Positions 11,340-23,829 of a stretch of 64,000 bases of DNA are shown one piece after another (position 1 is the first letter of the stretch; every line of letters begins with the position of its first letter). The stretch comes from Nymphaea colorata. Lineage: Eukaryota > Streptophyta > Magnoliopsida > Nymphaeales > Nymphaeaceae. The position numbers and the translations under genes were made by a program. The notes beneath the pieces are model-generated. The model saw nothing but the letters and a program-made list of their open reading frames with translations. It searched no databases and was not told the DNA's origin. Where the stretch lies: the NCBI RefSeq assembly GCF_008831285.2, contig NC_045141.1, forward strand, positions 26,897,315 through 26,961,314, written 5' to 3'.

Positions 11340-13500
11340 GATTCACCATCATCCGCCTACACTTGGTTCTATCAGATGTTGAGAAAAGAAAAGAACCATA
11401 AGATGCATATTAGATAAAATAGTTTAAACATAAACCAATACCACCAAAGGTAGGCATTATTACACCAAAAGCGGCATAAACGAGTAAAACTTAATATCAA
11501 ACTCCCAATACTTGCAACAAAGAACATAAATTTGCAAAAAAATAGACCATGGATACATGACCCAACATCTCCAGAAGGCTCCACCAAACAAGTAAAAGGA
11601 ATTTTCAAGGGCCTGAAACTCGCAGCTGATGGAATTTTTCACAACTTTTAGATACGTTGGTGTTCCCTATGTACATTAATCACAAAATCCAACTTAACAC
11701 CAGAAAATGGATAAGAAACAAATAATTCGCAACACCATAAATATCATGTAAGCAAATAACTTCAGCAATCAAGAAAGGCCTGCCCTTCAGCAGTACCAAG
11801 TTCACATATTAATTAATTTACATATGCCAGTCAGACAATGTTGAGTAAGTCAACTTCACCTCACCTGTTCAGAAAATCGGCCAAAATATACTCTTTTAGC
11901 AAATATAAAAATACAAAACTGAAGCACTGAAATGTCCTAAATTTTTGGTACCTGAACAAGAAGAAGAACCTCGTGTAAGATATCCAAAATCCATGGCTCA
12001 AAGCAATCAACTGCAGAGGAAGTTCCTGATTGTATGGGTAACTTTGAATCTCTCCTGTCTAAACTGAAACCGACCACTAAACCCTTCTTTATGAGAAGTT
12101 TTAAAATATTCAGGAAATCAAATGAGAAACATGATTCCAAGAATCAGTTCCCAACCGTTCGGAAATAACTTAAAGGCTACTTTTAAAGAAAAAAAAAATC
12201 ACTGCTATACAGGCGCAGAGCGAGGGGGTGGCAGGGGCCTCGGCAAAAATTTGTTAAGCCCTATATAAAAATTTTAAAATATTATATTTCAGCGCCTGTC
12301 AAAAATTTGAAACTATAATTCACCTTTCTAATGAAAAATTTCTGGCTCTGCCCTGCCCATATATGTTCTAGCTCAAGAGCATTGTATGCTAGAGAGCTGC
12401 CATCAATATAACTTACCAGTTACCGGTGTTGGATGCAAGTGATTCTGCGTAACTATTCCACATCAGACCCACTTCTAACTCTGCTGGTCATGGACTAACT
12501 GTTTCACTCGTGCTGTGAAGCGACCAATTCTTTGTTGGTGGTCCTCTTCAAGCAGCACTCCTCCATTTTCAAAATATATATGTTAGCATATTCTTAGATA
12601 CAGTACTGCTAGATACATTACTGAACTGGTGGCCATGATCGATCATGAAAGTTTGAGCTGAATTTGTGCTGAGCCACTTGCATATGTCTGACCAACTCAG
12701 GTAGTATACGTCTATATGTTATATTTATTGATACACAATGAGAATCTAAGAAAACTCCTGCTACCAGTTTTCCATCAACAGATGCATTTCTCTTATATTT
12801 CAAATTTCAATAAACACATATACAGATGAATGGCCATCGGATTACATACATCAGGTCTAAGGTTAATTTTACAAGTCGGCATCAGTACGAGTGCCGTGGC
12901 TTTATCCTTCAAAAGGCCAGACAATGATGAAGTTGTATTCGGGAAAAGCTAATGTTCCCTCCATCGATACAAGATTTTCCTAATTTTGTACATGCTGTGG
13001 CCATTCAGTATTCTGTGAAATCCAACGAGTTCATGCAATACATTAATTATTCCAACGAGTTCGTGCAACACAATTTGTTTAGGTTTTGTACCCGCTTAAA
13101 ATAAATATTATATCGTCCTTTAACAATTAGAATTATGTTACTGCATATTGGGAAAAAAAAAAAAAAACCATGTTCTTGCGTCTCCGATGCAGGCAACGTA
13201 GATGATAAATAACGTCTTTATTGGGTCGTCCAAGCATGCCACACTAGCCAATGTCTCTGCTCTCTAGCTTTTTCTAGCTTTTGCCTTGGACAATTCACCA
13301 AAAATGCAGTTTTTCTTTTTCTTTTTCTTCTTTTCGTGTTGATCTTTTCGTTTTGATGCTTGGCCTTTGATAAAGGAGTAGATAGCGTGACATTGAAGCC
13401 GTTAGGCAGCCCATTTTCTCTGCGAACAAGATCCTCATGGATCTGTGGAACAATTGAAGGCTGGAGATGACCTTGCAACACAAAGAAGACGTAAGCAAAA
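11340..13500 (-). pseudogene. Chain of exon-like segments from an unidentified gene
   Basis: Several minus-strand segments look like exons. At 12850-12948 a 99-base, phase 0/0 block between TTAG| and |GTATGT encodes 33 residues including SSLSGLLKDKATALVLMPTC. Near 12476-12560 a frame reads GVLLEEDHQQRIGRFTARVK. Near 11949-12050 a block ending CAG|GTACC encodes AVDCFEPWILDILHEVLLLV. Further pieces lie at about 13300-13460 (SIVPQIHEDLVRRENGLP) and 11590-11650. I could not join them in one phase-consistent model: the pieces around 12500-12700 clash in phase or hit stops. It may be a decayed gene, a gene with exons I missed, or partly chance. The family is not recognised. Confidence 0.3.
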
Positions 13501-13572
13501 AAAACGTATCATGGGGCGCATGAGTAAATCATTACATCAACCTTTTGCTTTATGGTGAAGAGGCAATACGTA

Positions 13573-13577
<5 letters not shown>

Positions 13578-13603
<26 letters not shown>

Positions 13604-13702
13604 TAGAGTGAGAGAGACTACCATGAATTTGGAAATGTGGCTATTTTAAAATTGAATTAATATAGGAGAAGATGAGGAGAGAGAGAGAGAGAGAGAGAGA
13701 GA
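13578..13702. repeat. (TA)n and (GA)n microsatellites
   Basis: A TA run at 13578-13603 is followed about 75 bases later by a GA run at 13678-13702. The reading frame 13672-13974 that starts in the GA run is a low-complexity artefact. Confidence 0.85.
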
Positions 13703-14468
13703 AAACCATCAAATTTGACAACATGACCATCTTTCCCTTCAGTAGATTTGATTTAATAGGAAAAGGTGAGGAGAGAGATATAATATCAACTCAGGATTTT
13801 AGGGTTGTAAGAAATCGATATCAAATTTCCATTATACACACGCTAGATCCTTTATATATTATATACTCGAATATGAGCATATTTGCAGTCAATCGGACTC
13901 TGACATCAATCTCAAACCTGTTCCTCCTACTTAACAAGGAATTAATTGCGGTAATAGCGGAGACTTTTTATTAAGCGGAAAAATTACACGATGTCCTCCA
14001 ATAACGTCACGGACGTCTTTATCATCAGTCCTTTTTGTATAGCGTCACCAAACGTCACTGGTTTCGTGGTAGGCCTACCATCGACTCGATTATACTAGAC
14101 AGTGCTCACAAGCTACACCATCCATTGGCCCGGAGTCTCCTCCGTCAATCTCCCGGATTTTGTACGGTTCAGATGAAGCCTAACCCCGCCTAGCTTGCCC
14201 GGGAAAGAGATGCATGCATGCGACGGCAGCAGATCCCCTCTCCTGAAACGCCTGCGCATGATTTATCAACTTTAATTCCCATGCAAATTATTGATGACGA
14301 TAAGATTGGGATCACTCCCACTTTCGTATAGTTTCCATATTGCAGTCCATTCGTTACGAGAGTGAAAGGCAAATCATGAAAAATTTTCAAATTCTTTCTT
14401 TTGCCGCGCTGCACCGCCCGACGGCCGCGATAATTCTCCTTCAAGGACCAGATAGAGGTCTGCATTTC

Positions 14469-14487
14469 TGCTCTCTCTCTCTCTCTG
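14469..14487 (+). repeat. Short CT tract in the LBD 5' leader
   Basis: A CT run ends about 18 bases before the LBD ATG. Pyrimidine-rich leaders also precede the PHO1 start codons in this window. Confidence 0.6.
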
Positions 14488-14504
14488 TCGAAGGAGAAGT
14501 CGAG

Positions 14505-16023
14505 ATGGGATCCGGTGATGGTTGCGGCGGAGGATCTGCGACGACAGCTGCATCAAAGAGGTGCGCAGCATGCAAGGCCATGAGGCGGAGGTGCAGGGAG
14601 GACTGCGCCTTCTCCGCATACTTCCCAGCCTCCCACCCTCGCAGATTCCACTGCGTCCACCGGATCTTCGGTGCTGCCAACGTGAGCAGGATGCTCAAGG
14701 TTTTCTCTCTCCCTCTCTTTTATTCCTTCGGGTTCAATGTTTGCACAATCTGTCACAATGTCCGGCGACGGGGAGTTTAAAATTCAAAATTATGCAAACT
14801 AAACAGTCCGAACTCACATCGTATCAGTATTATGAGCGCACATATTATTATCTCAATTTCTGTTGGCATTGTGAAGGACCGATTTCATGAATGTAGGATA
14901 CAAGATAGGGGCATGCTAGCATCTTACACGCCATTTCCTCGTCCTAGACTCGAGAAATTGCTTTGATGTTTTCTGAATCAGAACCTCAATCTGATGGTGG
15001 TTGGTCGCATTTGGTATAGGATGTATATTGTTCCGTAGTCAAATTTTCATTTTAGTTCCCAAACTGATAAGAAACTATCTTACTAGTACAATAAGGAATA
15101 CCCGTAACTCTAATTCGATTAATTCACATCAATAGTCCACATTAGACGAATCCTTCATTTGCTCACTCCTAATCATAAATCCGCTGACACAATGGAGAGA
15201 GAGAGAGGGAGAGGGAAGGCTCATTAATTGTAGACCTTCAATTTAGCGATTTAGTGCGTAAACCTTCCCAGAAAAATATAAGATTGCTTAATACGTTAGT
15301 TTGCGTTTTCTTTCTAAAAAGGTTTTAAAAAATGCATACGTAAATAGTGATTAAACCAATGATAACGCCCACTGTTCTCTCTACGCAGTATCGGCCATAT
15401 ACATATTCGTGGTAGGTAATCAATTTTGACCACTTCGTCATAAAATCATAGCAAAGGGAAACTTCAAGGAACAGATAGGCCTTTAAATGAAGCAATCAGA
15501 AACGCCATATAGAAAGAAATTACCATTTCAGTCGTCCCCATTATTGATATACGATTATCGAAGCGCTTTTAGTTGGTCGAACCATTTAATGAAAAATTCT
15601 TTTGACAAACTTGGATACTGATCGATACTGGATCCAAATTCGTTGAGGAATTTGTAGCCACATTTGCCTGTTTTCCTGCCAAAGAAAACCTGATTTTGCA
15701 TTGTTCTGCAGCATCTGCCGATGGAGCAGCGAGGTGAGGCAGTAGATTCTCTAGTCTATGAAGCCAATGCACGTATACTTGACCCAGTCTATGGGTGCGT
15801 CCGAGTCATCGCGGAGCTCCAACACCAGCTTCTTGCTGCTCAGGAGCAGCTTGCCATTGTCAGAGCCGAAATTGCATGGTGCAGAAGCCGTGAACTCTTT
15901 CAGATTGAAAAACATAGCCACCAGGGTGATGCAGCCACGGAAGACAAAGCAAGGCCTACGGAAATGGAGAATTTGCAGTTTGATTTTCCATTCACAGAGT
16001 TAGATTTAGCCCTCGACATGTAA
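14505..16023 (+). CDS. LOB-domain (LBD, class I) transcription factor
   Basis: Two exons, 14505-14699 and 15712-16023, joined in phase 0 across a 1012-base intron, give 168 residues. Exon 1 carries the zinc-binding C-x2-C-x6-C-x3-C motif (Cys20, 23, 30, 34: CAACKAMRRRCREDC), then AYFPASHPRRFHCVHRIFGA and the start of the GAS block (FGAANVSRMLK). Exon 2 continues with LVYEANARILDPVYGCVRVI and a coiled-coil-like stretch with the L-x3-L-x6-L part of the usual leucine pattern. The intron after ...MLK is at the conserved LBD position. LBD proteins are plant-specific nuclear DNA-binding factors controlling organ boundaries, roots and vascular tissue. The short protein and the acidic C-terminal tail (FPFTELDLALDM) resemble short class I members such as LBD23/24, but the exact orthologue is not decided. 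Family assignment is very secure. Confidence 0.95.
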
Positions 16024-16258
16024 GCCTTCTGTGTGCCGGTTTCTTCATATTCAAATTGAAGAGGAACAGGAACTGTAAACTAAATCTGCTGCTTAAATTT
16101 GCGATTTCATTGTAAGCAATAAGATCCCCCTTCTCTCTCAGGAGGAGAATATTCAATAATTCAAATCCCAGAATGCTCGGACTTTTCACGAAGGGAGCCA
16201 CAATTGATTGAGCTTCATTACCATCGGATGATCTTTATCAATGTCCTAAGGAGGAATG

Positions 16259-16264
16259 AATAAA
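16259..16264 (+). terminator. Candidate polyadenylation signal of the LBD gene
   Basis: AATAAA lies 236 bases after the LBD stop codon, a normal distance for a plant 3' UTR. No transcript data support it here. Confidence 0.4.
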
Positions 16265-16269
16265 TGGCC

Positions 16270-17370
16270 ATGGTTTCAAACCTCACGTGATCTCCAGCAA
16301 AGCAGTGAACCCGTGCATGTAGGTGAAAGCTATTAAGATTCACTTCAGAGTTTTACTCGTTCGGGAAGGCAAAGAACCACTCCCCTCAGCCTCAGGTCTT
16401 CTCCCCAAACGTGATTTCTTAATTTTTCTGATGATAATGATAATAATAACGACGACAATTATAATAATGACAATAACAACAATAATTAAAAAAATCCTGC
16501 CCAGTGGCAATGAATATCCAGGAGCTTAAAATGCAGCCAATCCACATTCACACCTTTGCATAAAACCAAAAGCCACCCGCCGTATTATCTGGCTCGGAGT
16601 AGCGTTCCGAACTGAGACGGCCTCAATCTCTAGTGGACTAAATTTGGCCAGCCAACATATCACCAGCATGACACAGTCAAAGGCTCCTCATAAAATGTGT
16701 ATATATTGTCAATGATTGGCAGATCTTACCCAGGGGGATGAGGGGTTGGGTGGGGGCTGTAGCCTTCTTTGGCAGTAGGTCACACCCCGCTCAACCAAAA
16801 AGACACACACACATACAAAATCCAGGACCACTGCATATCACAAGTTTAATAATCAAAATCTCGATTAGTTGGTTCAGTCTGTCGTCGACACAGACCAGTG
16901 AACTATTCAGTCTAGCTGTTGGTCACCTGACTAATCCCTGACATGTATACATAAATGTCTCCACACTTAAATCTGCATAAATATATGGCTTTATGTATTT
17001 TTAGTCAATCGACTTGAACGAACTAGTCCTCTTGAATAACATTTGATAACTTAAATGGGTGCTCAAAACACTAACACTGTTCAAAATGTACACACCAACA
17101 AAAAAATCCGAAAAAGATAATGAAATAGAAATAAGCTCTGCGGCATATATTATTTTCTAACCGTATCCTCAAGGGAAGATAAAGACGTTCCGAGATTATA
17201 TGAATCCTCTGAAGCAATAAAAGGATGTGAAGGAAAGTGGTCCACAAAAACCTATACTGGATTTTATGAGATTTACAACAAGGGGGATGGAACTAATATT
17301 ACCTCCGCAAACCTGGAAGCCCCAGCTTCGATCAACACCCATAGTACATGTCAATTGAAGTCGTGTCACA
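16270..17370. other. Intergenic between LBD and the convergent minus-strand gene
   Basis: The LBD gene and the gene ending at 17372 face each other. The gap holds a trinucleotide-like AT-rich stretch (about 16431-16494) and an AC run near 16803. The frames 16323-16529 and 16738-16941 show nothing known. Confidence 0.5.
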
Positions 17371-17371
17371 C

Positions 17372-20337
17372 TTAGTCGAACTTAACATTAGAGTACAGTA
17401 GGGTGTCCCTGGTGAATGGCATATACAGAAGGTAGTAAACCTGTTCAGCCAAAAAATAACATGTCAATTTATTGGCAAGATTAAATCTAGCTCATGAACA
17501 AGCTGAGAAAATTCTCATGCTTGTAAGGCTTCAAAATATGTTAATTTCCTGTGACATTTCGTAGCCTAACCACTTGAAAACTGTACTAAAGAGAACATCA
17601 CAGCCCCTTGGCAAGTAACCAGAGTCTTACGAACCAGGAACTATAGTCCTCAAATGTGTCTCTTGCAAGACAATTGGTGTTACAATAACATTAAACCTCT
17701 ACCTTCTCAAGGCTCAGTTCAAATTGCGTACTCTCATTTCTCATGCACCATGGATGGTTAAGTTGGTTACTGGGGGAAGAAAGGGGGGGCATGGTTGAAA
17801 ACAACAAATCTTTTTTAAGACTGTTTTCAAGACAAAGTGTAGCAGAGGGCAAGTTTTCTATAGATTCCACACACACAAAATGCACAAGGGCTGCAATGTA
17901 GAAAACTTGTTGCAAGGCCTAAGAATCTCACCCCAATGAGAGTTGATATCAAGAGGATGATTCCTGTTATCCATGCAAGGCTTGTTCTAACCAACTGCAC
18001 CTCATCTATAGCAGTCGTATTACTGGAACCCGCTTCCTCCAACCATCGTGAAACTCGAGCAGAGTACTTGACGTCCAGCACCTTCCCAGACTCTGAAGCT
18101 GATTTTGCACCAGCTATAACAACCCCAACAACATGGCCTGGAAAGATGATGAGAGAACAGTTTTATATTGATTTTCATGTACCATGTTAACTATTAGGGA
18201 GTGTATAAACTGAAGGAATGATCCTTGAGTAAATATACTTTCATGCAGATGCTATATCTAACATGTGAATGAAAAGCTTTTATCACATATCATTAAAAAA
18301 AAAAATACATCACCTTCATTCTTAAAAAGGTCATCCTGTAGAAGTAATTAGATACACAAAAACAAATATAGTAAAACATTGACTTTACTGCATAGCATGG
18401 AATATCTAAGCCGATCCTTTTTTCAAAGGAACAAGGTCCCAAAAATTCTCATGACAATGATACGATGGTATGATGAGAAAATTATTCTATGCAAACAATT
18501 AACAAGTTGCCAACCTTGATAATGTGTATGTAATAAATCAAATAATCTTCTTGATGCAGTCAGAACCAGCTCCATGCCCTGATTTGCCATATCTGCACCA
18601 TATTTCTCTTGCAAAGCCTGGAGATGAATATATTTGACACCATTACTGGGCAAAATCTAAATGACAGGTGGAATGCATAACAGATGGAAAATACCAAAAG
18701 GACATATGCATACAAATGGAGTGAGGATTCCCCCTTAGGCCCCATTTGGATGGCAAGCTACAAAACATGGTCACAATAAAACCAAGTTTTTCTCCTAAAC
18801 CAAGTGGGAGAAAAATAAATGATAGTCATTTCTCTGACCACCTACTGGCTGAAAAAAAGGCTGGTTGAGCTCACCCATGCCAGGTGACCTGTTTCCTGCC
18901 GATATACAACCAAAACATAGAAAACAGGAAAAAAAAAACTGGCAGTTTTTTTTTTTTTTAAACAACCATTTCAAGCTGGTAGCAACTCAGAAGATGGCAA
19001 AACTGACGTAGTCTAAACAGGAAGTAGCTGTCTGGCAATGCCCAGCCACCATCCAGCCAGAAGTAGTTAAGCATCTCACCACCAATAAAAGAACCTGGTT
19101 TCTGCGAACACAGTTTCATGTCTGCCAGACTGACGCAAACGTAAGTTTTCACAAAATAGGCCATAACTCAGTTCGGCACCCAAAAACAGGATTCAAACAT
19201 CTTTTTTGGCTATTGTCCAAATGAGTTGTAAAGAATTAGATGCCCCTCTAAGGAAAATATAATAGTACAGATATTTAAGGCCAATGTGACTGAAGATATT
19301 ATTATCGAGCACAACTATGTGATACCTTAAGAAGTTGATACTTTCAAATGACCATTAAATTAGGAACAAAATAATGTAACCACTTTCCAGTTTCCAGTAG
19401 CAAGCACAAGCACAAACTCTTAAAGAGCTAGATCAATACATGCATTACACTAAATCAAGACTAATAACCATGTGAAACGGAAGACAATCACCTCAATGCC
19501 AGTGAAGCGACCGATTAGTAGTTCTCTCTTCATTGTAGCTGCAGACAGATCCCCATGCATCTCGATTGCCCATTTTATGTTGCGAACAAGAGAAACAAGA
19601 TCAACAGCAAATTCCCTATCTGTTGCCTGAAGAAATGTGAAAGTTCAACTTATTCAGTCATATAAGTTAGATGAATCCCTGATTGAAACTCTTGCCAACT
19701 AAGACTAGAGTCTAGAATTTGGTCTATTCTTTTTTATTTCTTTCAGAATACCTCTTCCCTTTGGAGTTTCTTTTCTTTCTTTTTTTTAAATTTATGAAAA
19801 CCACGTTTCTCCTCCATCATGCTGTAGATAATGGCCTTTGTCTTTGACTTAATATATGAAAAAATGAAATGTTAAGGGGTTTAATCCTTTTTTTAAAAAT
19901 TTTTTTCTGTTATTTGATAAGGAAATATGAAGCATTTGGCACAAATTAGCATGTAAAGAATCTATGGATGCAGTCATTTTTCTTTGAGTCAAATGAACAT
20001 TGCTTTCGACTCACAAGCAGTGGAAAATAAAGATTTTCCTTTTTCTCTGAAGGCAGGAAATTATAATTTTTTTTTTCTGAAATGCCTACTGCATTCCATC
20101 ACTCCCTGGTTCATGCTGAAAGTAAATTATGTGATTCCTCGTATCTGACAAACTATTGGGTAGTGGTCAGAATAAATAGTAAACTAGCCACCATGTTTCA
20201 TAGCCAAAATGAACTCTAGGCATTTACATCAAATAGTAAAGGAATCAGCATTATCTACCATTTCAGAGAATTTGCTAGCCAAATCATGCCATGGAGTAAA
20301 ACATCATTCTTGATTGTATATGTAAATGAGTATATGA

Positions 20338-20379
<42 letters not shown>

Positions 20380-23300
20380 AAAAGACCCTTGAAACATGCA
20401 AATTGAAGGAGGTGCCATCATTCAAGGGGAAGGTTAAAACCCCCTCCAGGGGTTCATGGGAACCCACATACGATCCTTCCAGCAATGATGCCTACAAAAG
20501 TTCATTCAAAGAACATCATATATAAAACTGTAGCATCTGGGGAAACTAATAGGAGAAGTCAACCTCCAGACGAAATACACTCACAACGCCATGCAGTTCT
20601 TGATCAATGCAAGCAGCATTACATTCAAAACCTAATGGTTCATCTAAGCGAACAAGGGCCACATCATCTTCATCTGCAAGAAAATTAGAAGGATGTCAAG
20701 TACAAAACCATGTGGATTTCAGATTTGAGTCATTTGACTATATTTTGAAATAAACCTGCTATTAACAAGCAAAGACACCTTCAGTTACACCAAAAATAGG
20801 CAGTTGCTAGAGATGATAATTAAGCCAGTGAAATAACCAATTAGTGAACTCCATCACCTGAAAGTTCAAGTTCACTTCTACCGGAATCTACAAGAACTTT
20901 GCTATTATAGATGGCAACACCATCCTTTTGAATTTTCCCATGGCCAAGCAGCAATGACGAATCTGACATGCAAATTGGTGTGGAGAAAATCCCATAAGCA
21001 TTGGAAATAAACTTTCTCAAACGAATAACAAGAAAAAAACAGCTTTTTTCCAAAGAAGTTTAGAAAGGTGCACAAACCTTCCAATCCACCCACTTCTAGA
21101 ACCATAACAGCGTCTGGCTTATTAAAAGGATTAGGCACAAGAATCTTGTCCAGCTGAAAGAAGAAAGCACAGGTCATGCTCAAAAACAATTTCGTTCTAA
21201 TGAATAGATAAACGATGGACAAGAAAAACCTTAGCATATGATGTAACTGGAAGGGACGCAGGTGGTGCAAACCCAAGCAACACTGATATGGTAGCAGCAA
21301 CATCGGAAGATGTCATTGAACTTGCCTGTGACATCAATTGCAAAGCATAACATGATGTTAAGAAAGTTAAGAAAACTGACTTGACCATTTCTAAAAGTGG
21401 CAAAGAAGTTGTTCTCAGCATCGAGTGGTAACAGACCTTTATCTTTCTCATGTGACAATTAAAACAGCATAATTCAAGCTCCTTTTCTTATCTCGCTTAG
21501 CAGTGAACAAATTAGAACAGTAATTGCTATATCTCAAGTTACAGCTAGTGATGTAATTTACAATCCTCCTCCAGGCTTTCACATAATGTAAAGACTAAAA
21601 CTGATTGGATTCTGCATCCAATATACAGCTACTGTGGTAATCAATACCAGGAAGTTACTTGTTGCTGTGACTATGTCTAACACCACCACAATGTGGAATC
21701 TAAGATTTATATTGGCACGAGGAAATCAAATTCCTCATTTCAGATATAAGCCAATAAATGAACTAAACTACGGAGAAACATGTTTTCGCACAATTCAATG
21801 CATCAAATAAAAGCAACCATTGCACTGATGTGTTCCAGTTTCCTGTCCAAAAAAAACAAGTACAGGGAAGAAGTAGATAGATAAACAAGATGAGCAGATG
21901 TGTGCAAAGACTATAGAATACTGTATTCATACTAAATGGAGTAGAAATTTAACAGGCATTACATTATGGACTAGTTTCAGGGCATGCTATCTGGTTAACA
22001 CATGGTGCGCAATTCCATGGTTAGTAAAAGGAATAGGCAAACATTGCTGGACCAACAAAGTTCCATGTTGACAAAACTCCACCCAAATTGGCAATAGAAC
22101 ATAAATTTATTATGTTAAACCTGGTAAATCTAAGAAGATAAGGTGGCACAGCTACGGTTAATCCTGGAGTCTTTCACTTTAATTTTCATAAAGGAAGCCA
22201 TCAACTGTGAGCCACGGAAAAGCATATTGGTGATGGAGGATCACAAGCGGCTGCCCACATACGAGAAGGGAGGAGCATGATTCCTCACTGAGCCTCACAC
22301 ATGTAATATCATGAAAGAAAGAAAACAGATCCATCATGGAAAACCAAACGTGCAATAGGTTAAACCAGGAAAAAAAAGTGTGTAAATAACATACTGAATA
22401 ATATCCGAAAAAAAGAAAAAAGGAATATGCATTATATGCCAATGGAAATGACAAACAAACACAACACAAACTTGTACTTGTATTACAACAATAAACATAG
22501 TACAAAATTACGACAAAAAAATGCACTTTTAAATTAACTATTGAAACTTCAATAGTCGTTTGACAGTGGCTAGAGGTGCGACCAAATTCTTCAATTCAAT
22601 CGGACTGAAATCGAAGTGTCATAATCAGAACACGGCATGTCCTCATGGAACTAAACTGCCGTATAATGAATGAAGCATCTAAAATTTAGGATCCCTCAGG
22701 GTTGTGCTCTTACACTACGGATGAAAGTCACTGCCTTACATGGAATGACAATGGCGACTGCCACACACTTGCTTGTTAAAGAGGCCTTCCATTAGGAGTG
22801 CAGCATGGGGAATTTGAAATAAAATTAAACTGGAAAAGTTTTGTACTAATAAAAATGTATACCATCAAGCATGCAAGAACCAGCCCTCCTGTCTAAAGGT
22901 TACTGCCAAACTCTCAAATAAACCATAAATTGTTCGTAGTGAATCAACTCTATCTCCGTGCCAAAGTTTGAATTGTTAATCCAATATAAACTAGCGTTCC
23001 TGACTCAAGGATATTGATGCCTCAGCTAAAACTTTCAAATAAATCATAAAAACTCTCTTTAAAGTTGAAACAGGGCAGACATATAATTTTCCGAGTACGA
23101 ATAGCACATAAAGAGATCCAGTACTAAGTAAAAATCGAGTAACCGTGCACAGTCCAAACGGAGAGTGAACATGGAGTATCATCGTAATGCAGCCGAAACT
23201 ATAGGCCCCTATCAGTGCAACGAAGACAAAAACGAATAGAAGAATGATGGCAATAACAATCAACGAATTTCCGTACTTTTGCTGGTCTAGTGTAACGACT

Positions 23301-23825
23301 CCGCGAATAGAAGCTACTTGCACGTTGCCTTATAGATCAATAAATGGAGACGCCAATTGCGTCTTACCGAACAAAAATGTGCAAAACGGATAATGGACTA
23401 GGATTTCGAGTGCACGGTTCTCAATCAGTTCCTGATTAGGTCCTGATGGACCAAATATAAACGAGGAAAAGGCTACAAAAAAGAAACAGCACAACAATAA
23501 AACGTGGGGGAAAAGGCAAGGATTACCGAATCATCGTCCTTCGTCGGCCGACCGGAACGGAGATAGCGATGTTCCGGACTGTCGAGAAACAAGACTCCGC
23601 CAGTTTGACGCTCGCCCTAACCAAAAAACCGTAACAAAGGATTGAAGCCAAAACAGCGAAGGATCCACGGTTTGTCCGGCAATAAATAATCAAATAAGAA
23701 AACGCAAGGGGAACGATGGGGAAAAGCAAACGACGAAAGGGCATGGGTAGACAAACCTGGATCTGCAGAAGGAGAGAGCAGAGCGAGAGGATGACAAAGA
23801 CGCGAGATTTCATCGATCGATCCAT
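17372..23825 (-). CDS. Type I membrane protein, DUF7794/AT3G13410-like
   Basis: Eleven exons: 23757-23825, 23527-23616, 21230-21325, 21078-21153, 20858-20962, 20585-20673, 20387-20491, 19492-19626, 18515-18617, 17932-18137, 17372-17440. They sum to 1143 bases (380 residues), with every phase matching. Residues 1-23 (MDRSMKSRVFVILSLCSLLL) are a signal peptide. GGVLFLDSPEHRYLR, ISVLLGFAPPASLP, ILVPNPFNKPDAVMVLEV, SYVGSHEPLEG and EKYGADMANQGMEL follow, the block order I recall for the uncharacterised plant family containing Arabidopsis AT3G13410. An NTT glycosylation site lies in the lumenal part just before the single membrane segment (SLAWITGIILLISTLIG). The tail is YMPFTRDTLLYSNVKFD. The protein probably sits in the ER or secretory membranes with a lumenal N-terminus; its biochemical role is unknown. 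Introns 2 and 7 are long (about 2.2 and 0.8 kb). Family number is from memory. Confidence 0.88.
18735..19228. mobile_element. MITE-like insertion in an intron, hAT-type ends suspected
   Basis: Within the intron between exons 8 and 9 of the minus-strand gene, the left end reads GGCCCCATTTGGATGGCA and the right end ATTGTCCAAATGAG, which are inverted over CATTTGGA. AAACCAAGT-type motifs inside recur at 58680-58710 and 62830-62930. The ends are weakly matched, so the limits are approximate. Confidence 0.35.
20337..20380. repeat. (GT)n(GA)n microsatellite at a splice border
   Basis: On the minus strand this is a (TC)n(AC)n run starting a few bases inside intron 7 of the DUF7794-like gene (donor at 20386/20385). 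It would be part of the primary transcript. Confidence 0.9.
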
Positions 23826-23829
23826 CTTC

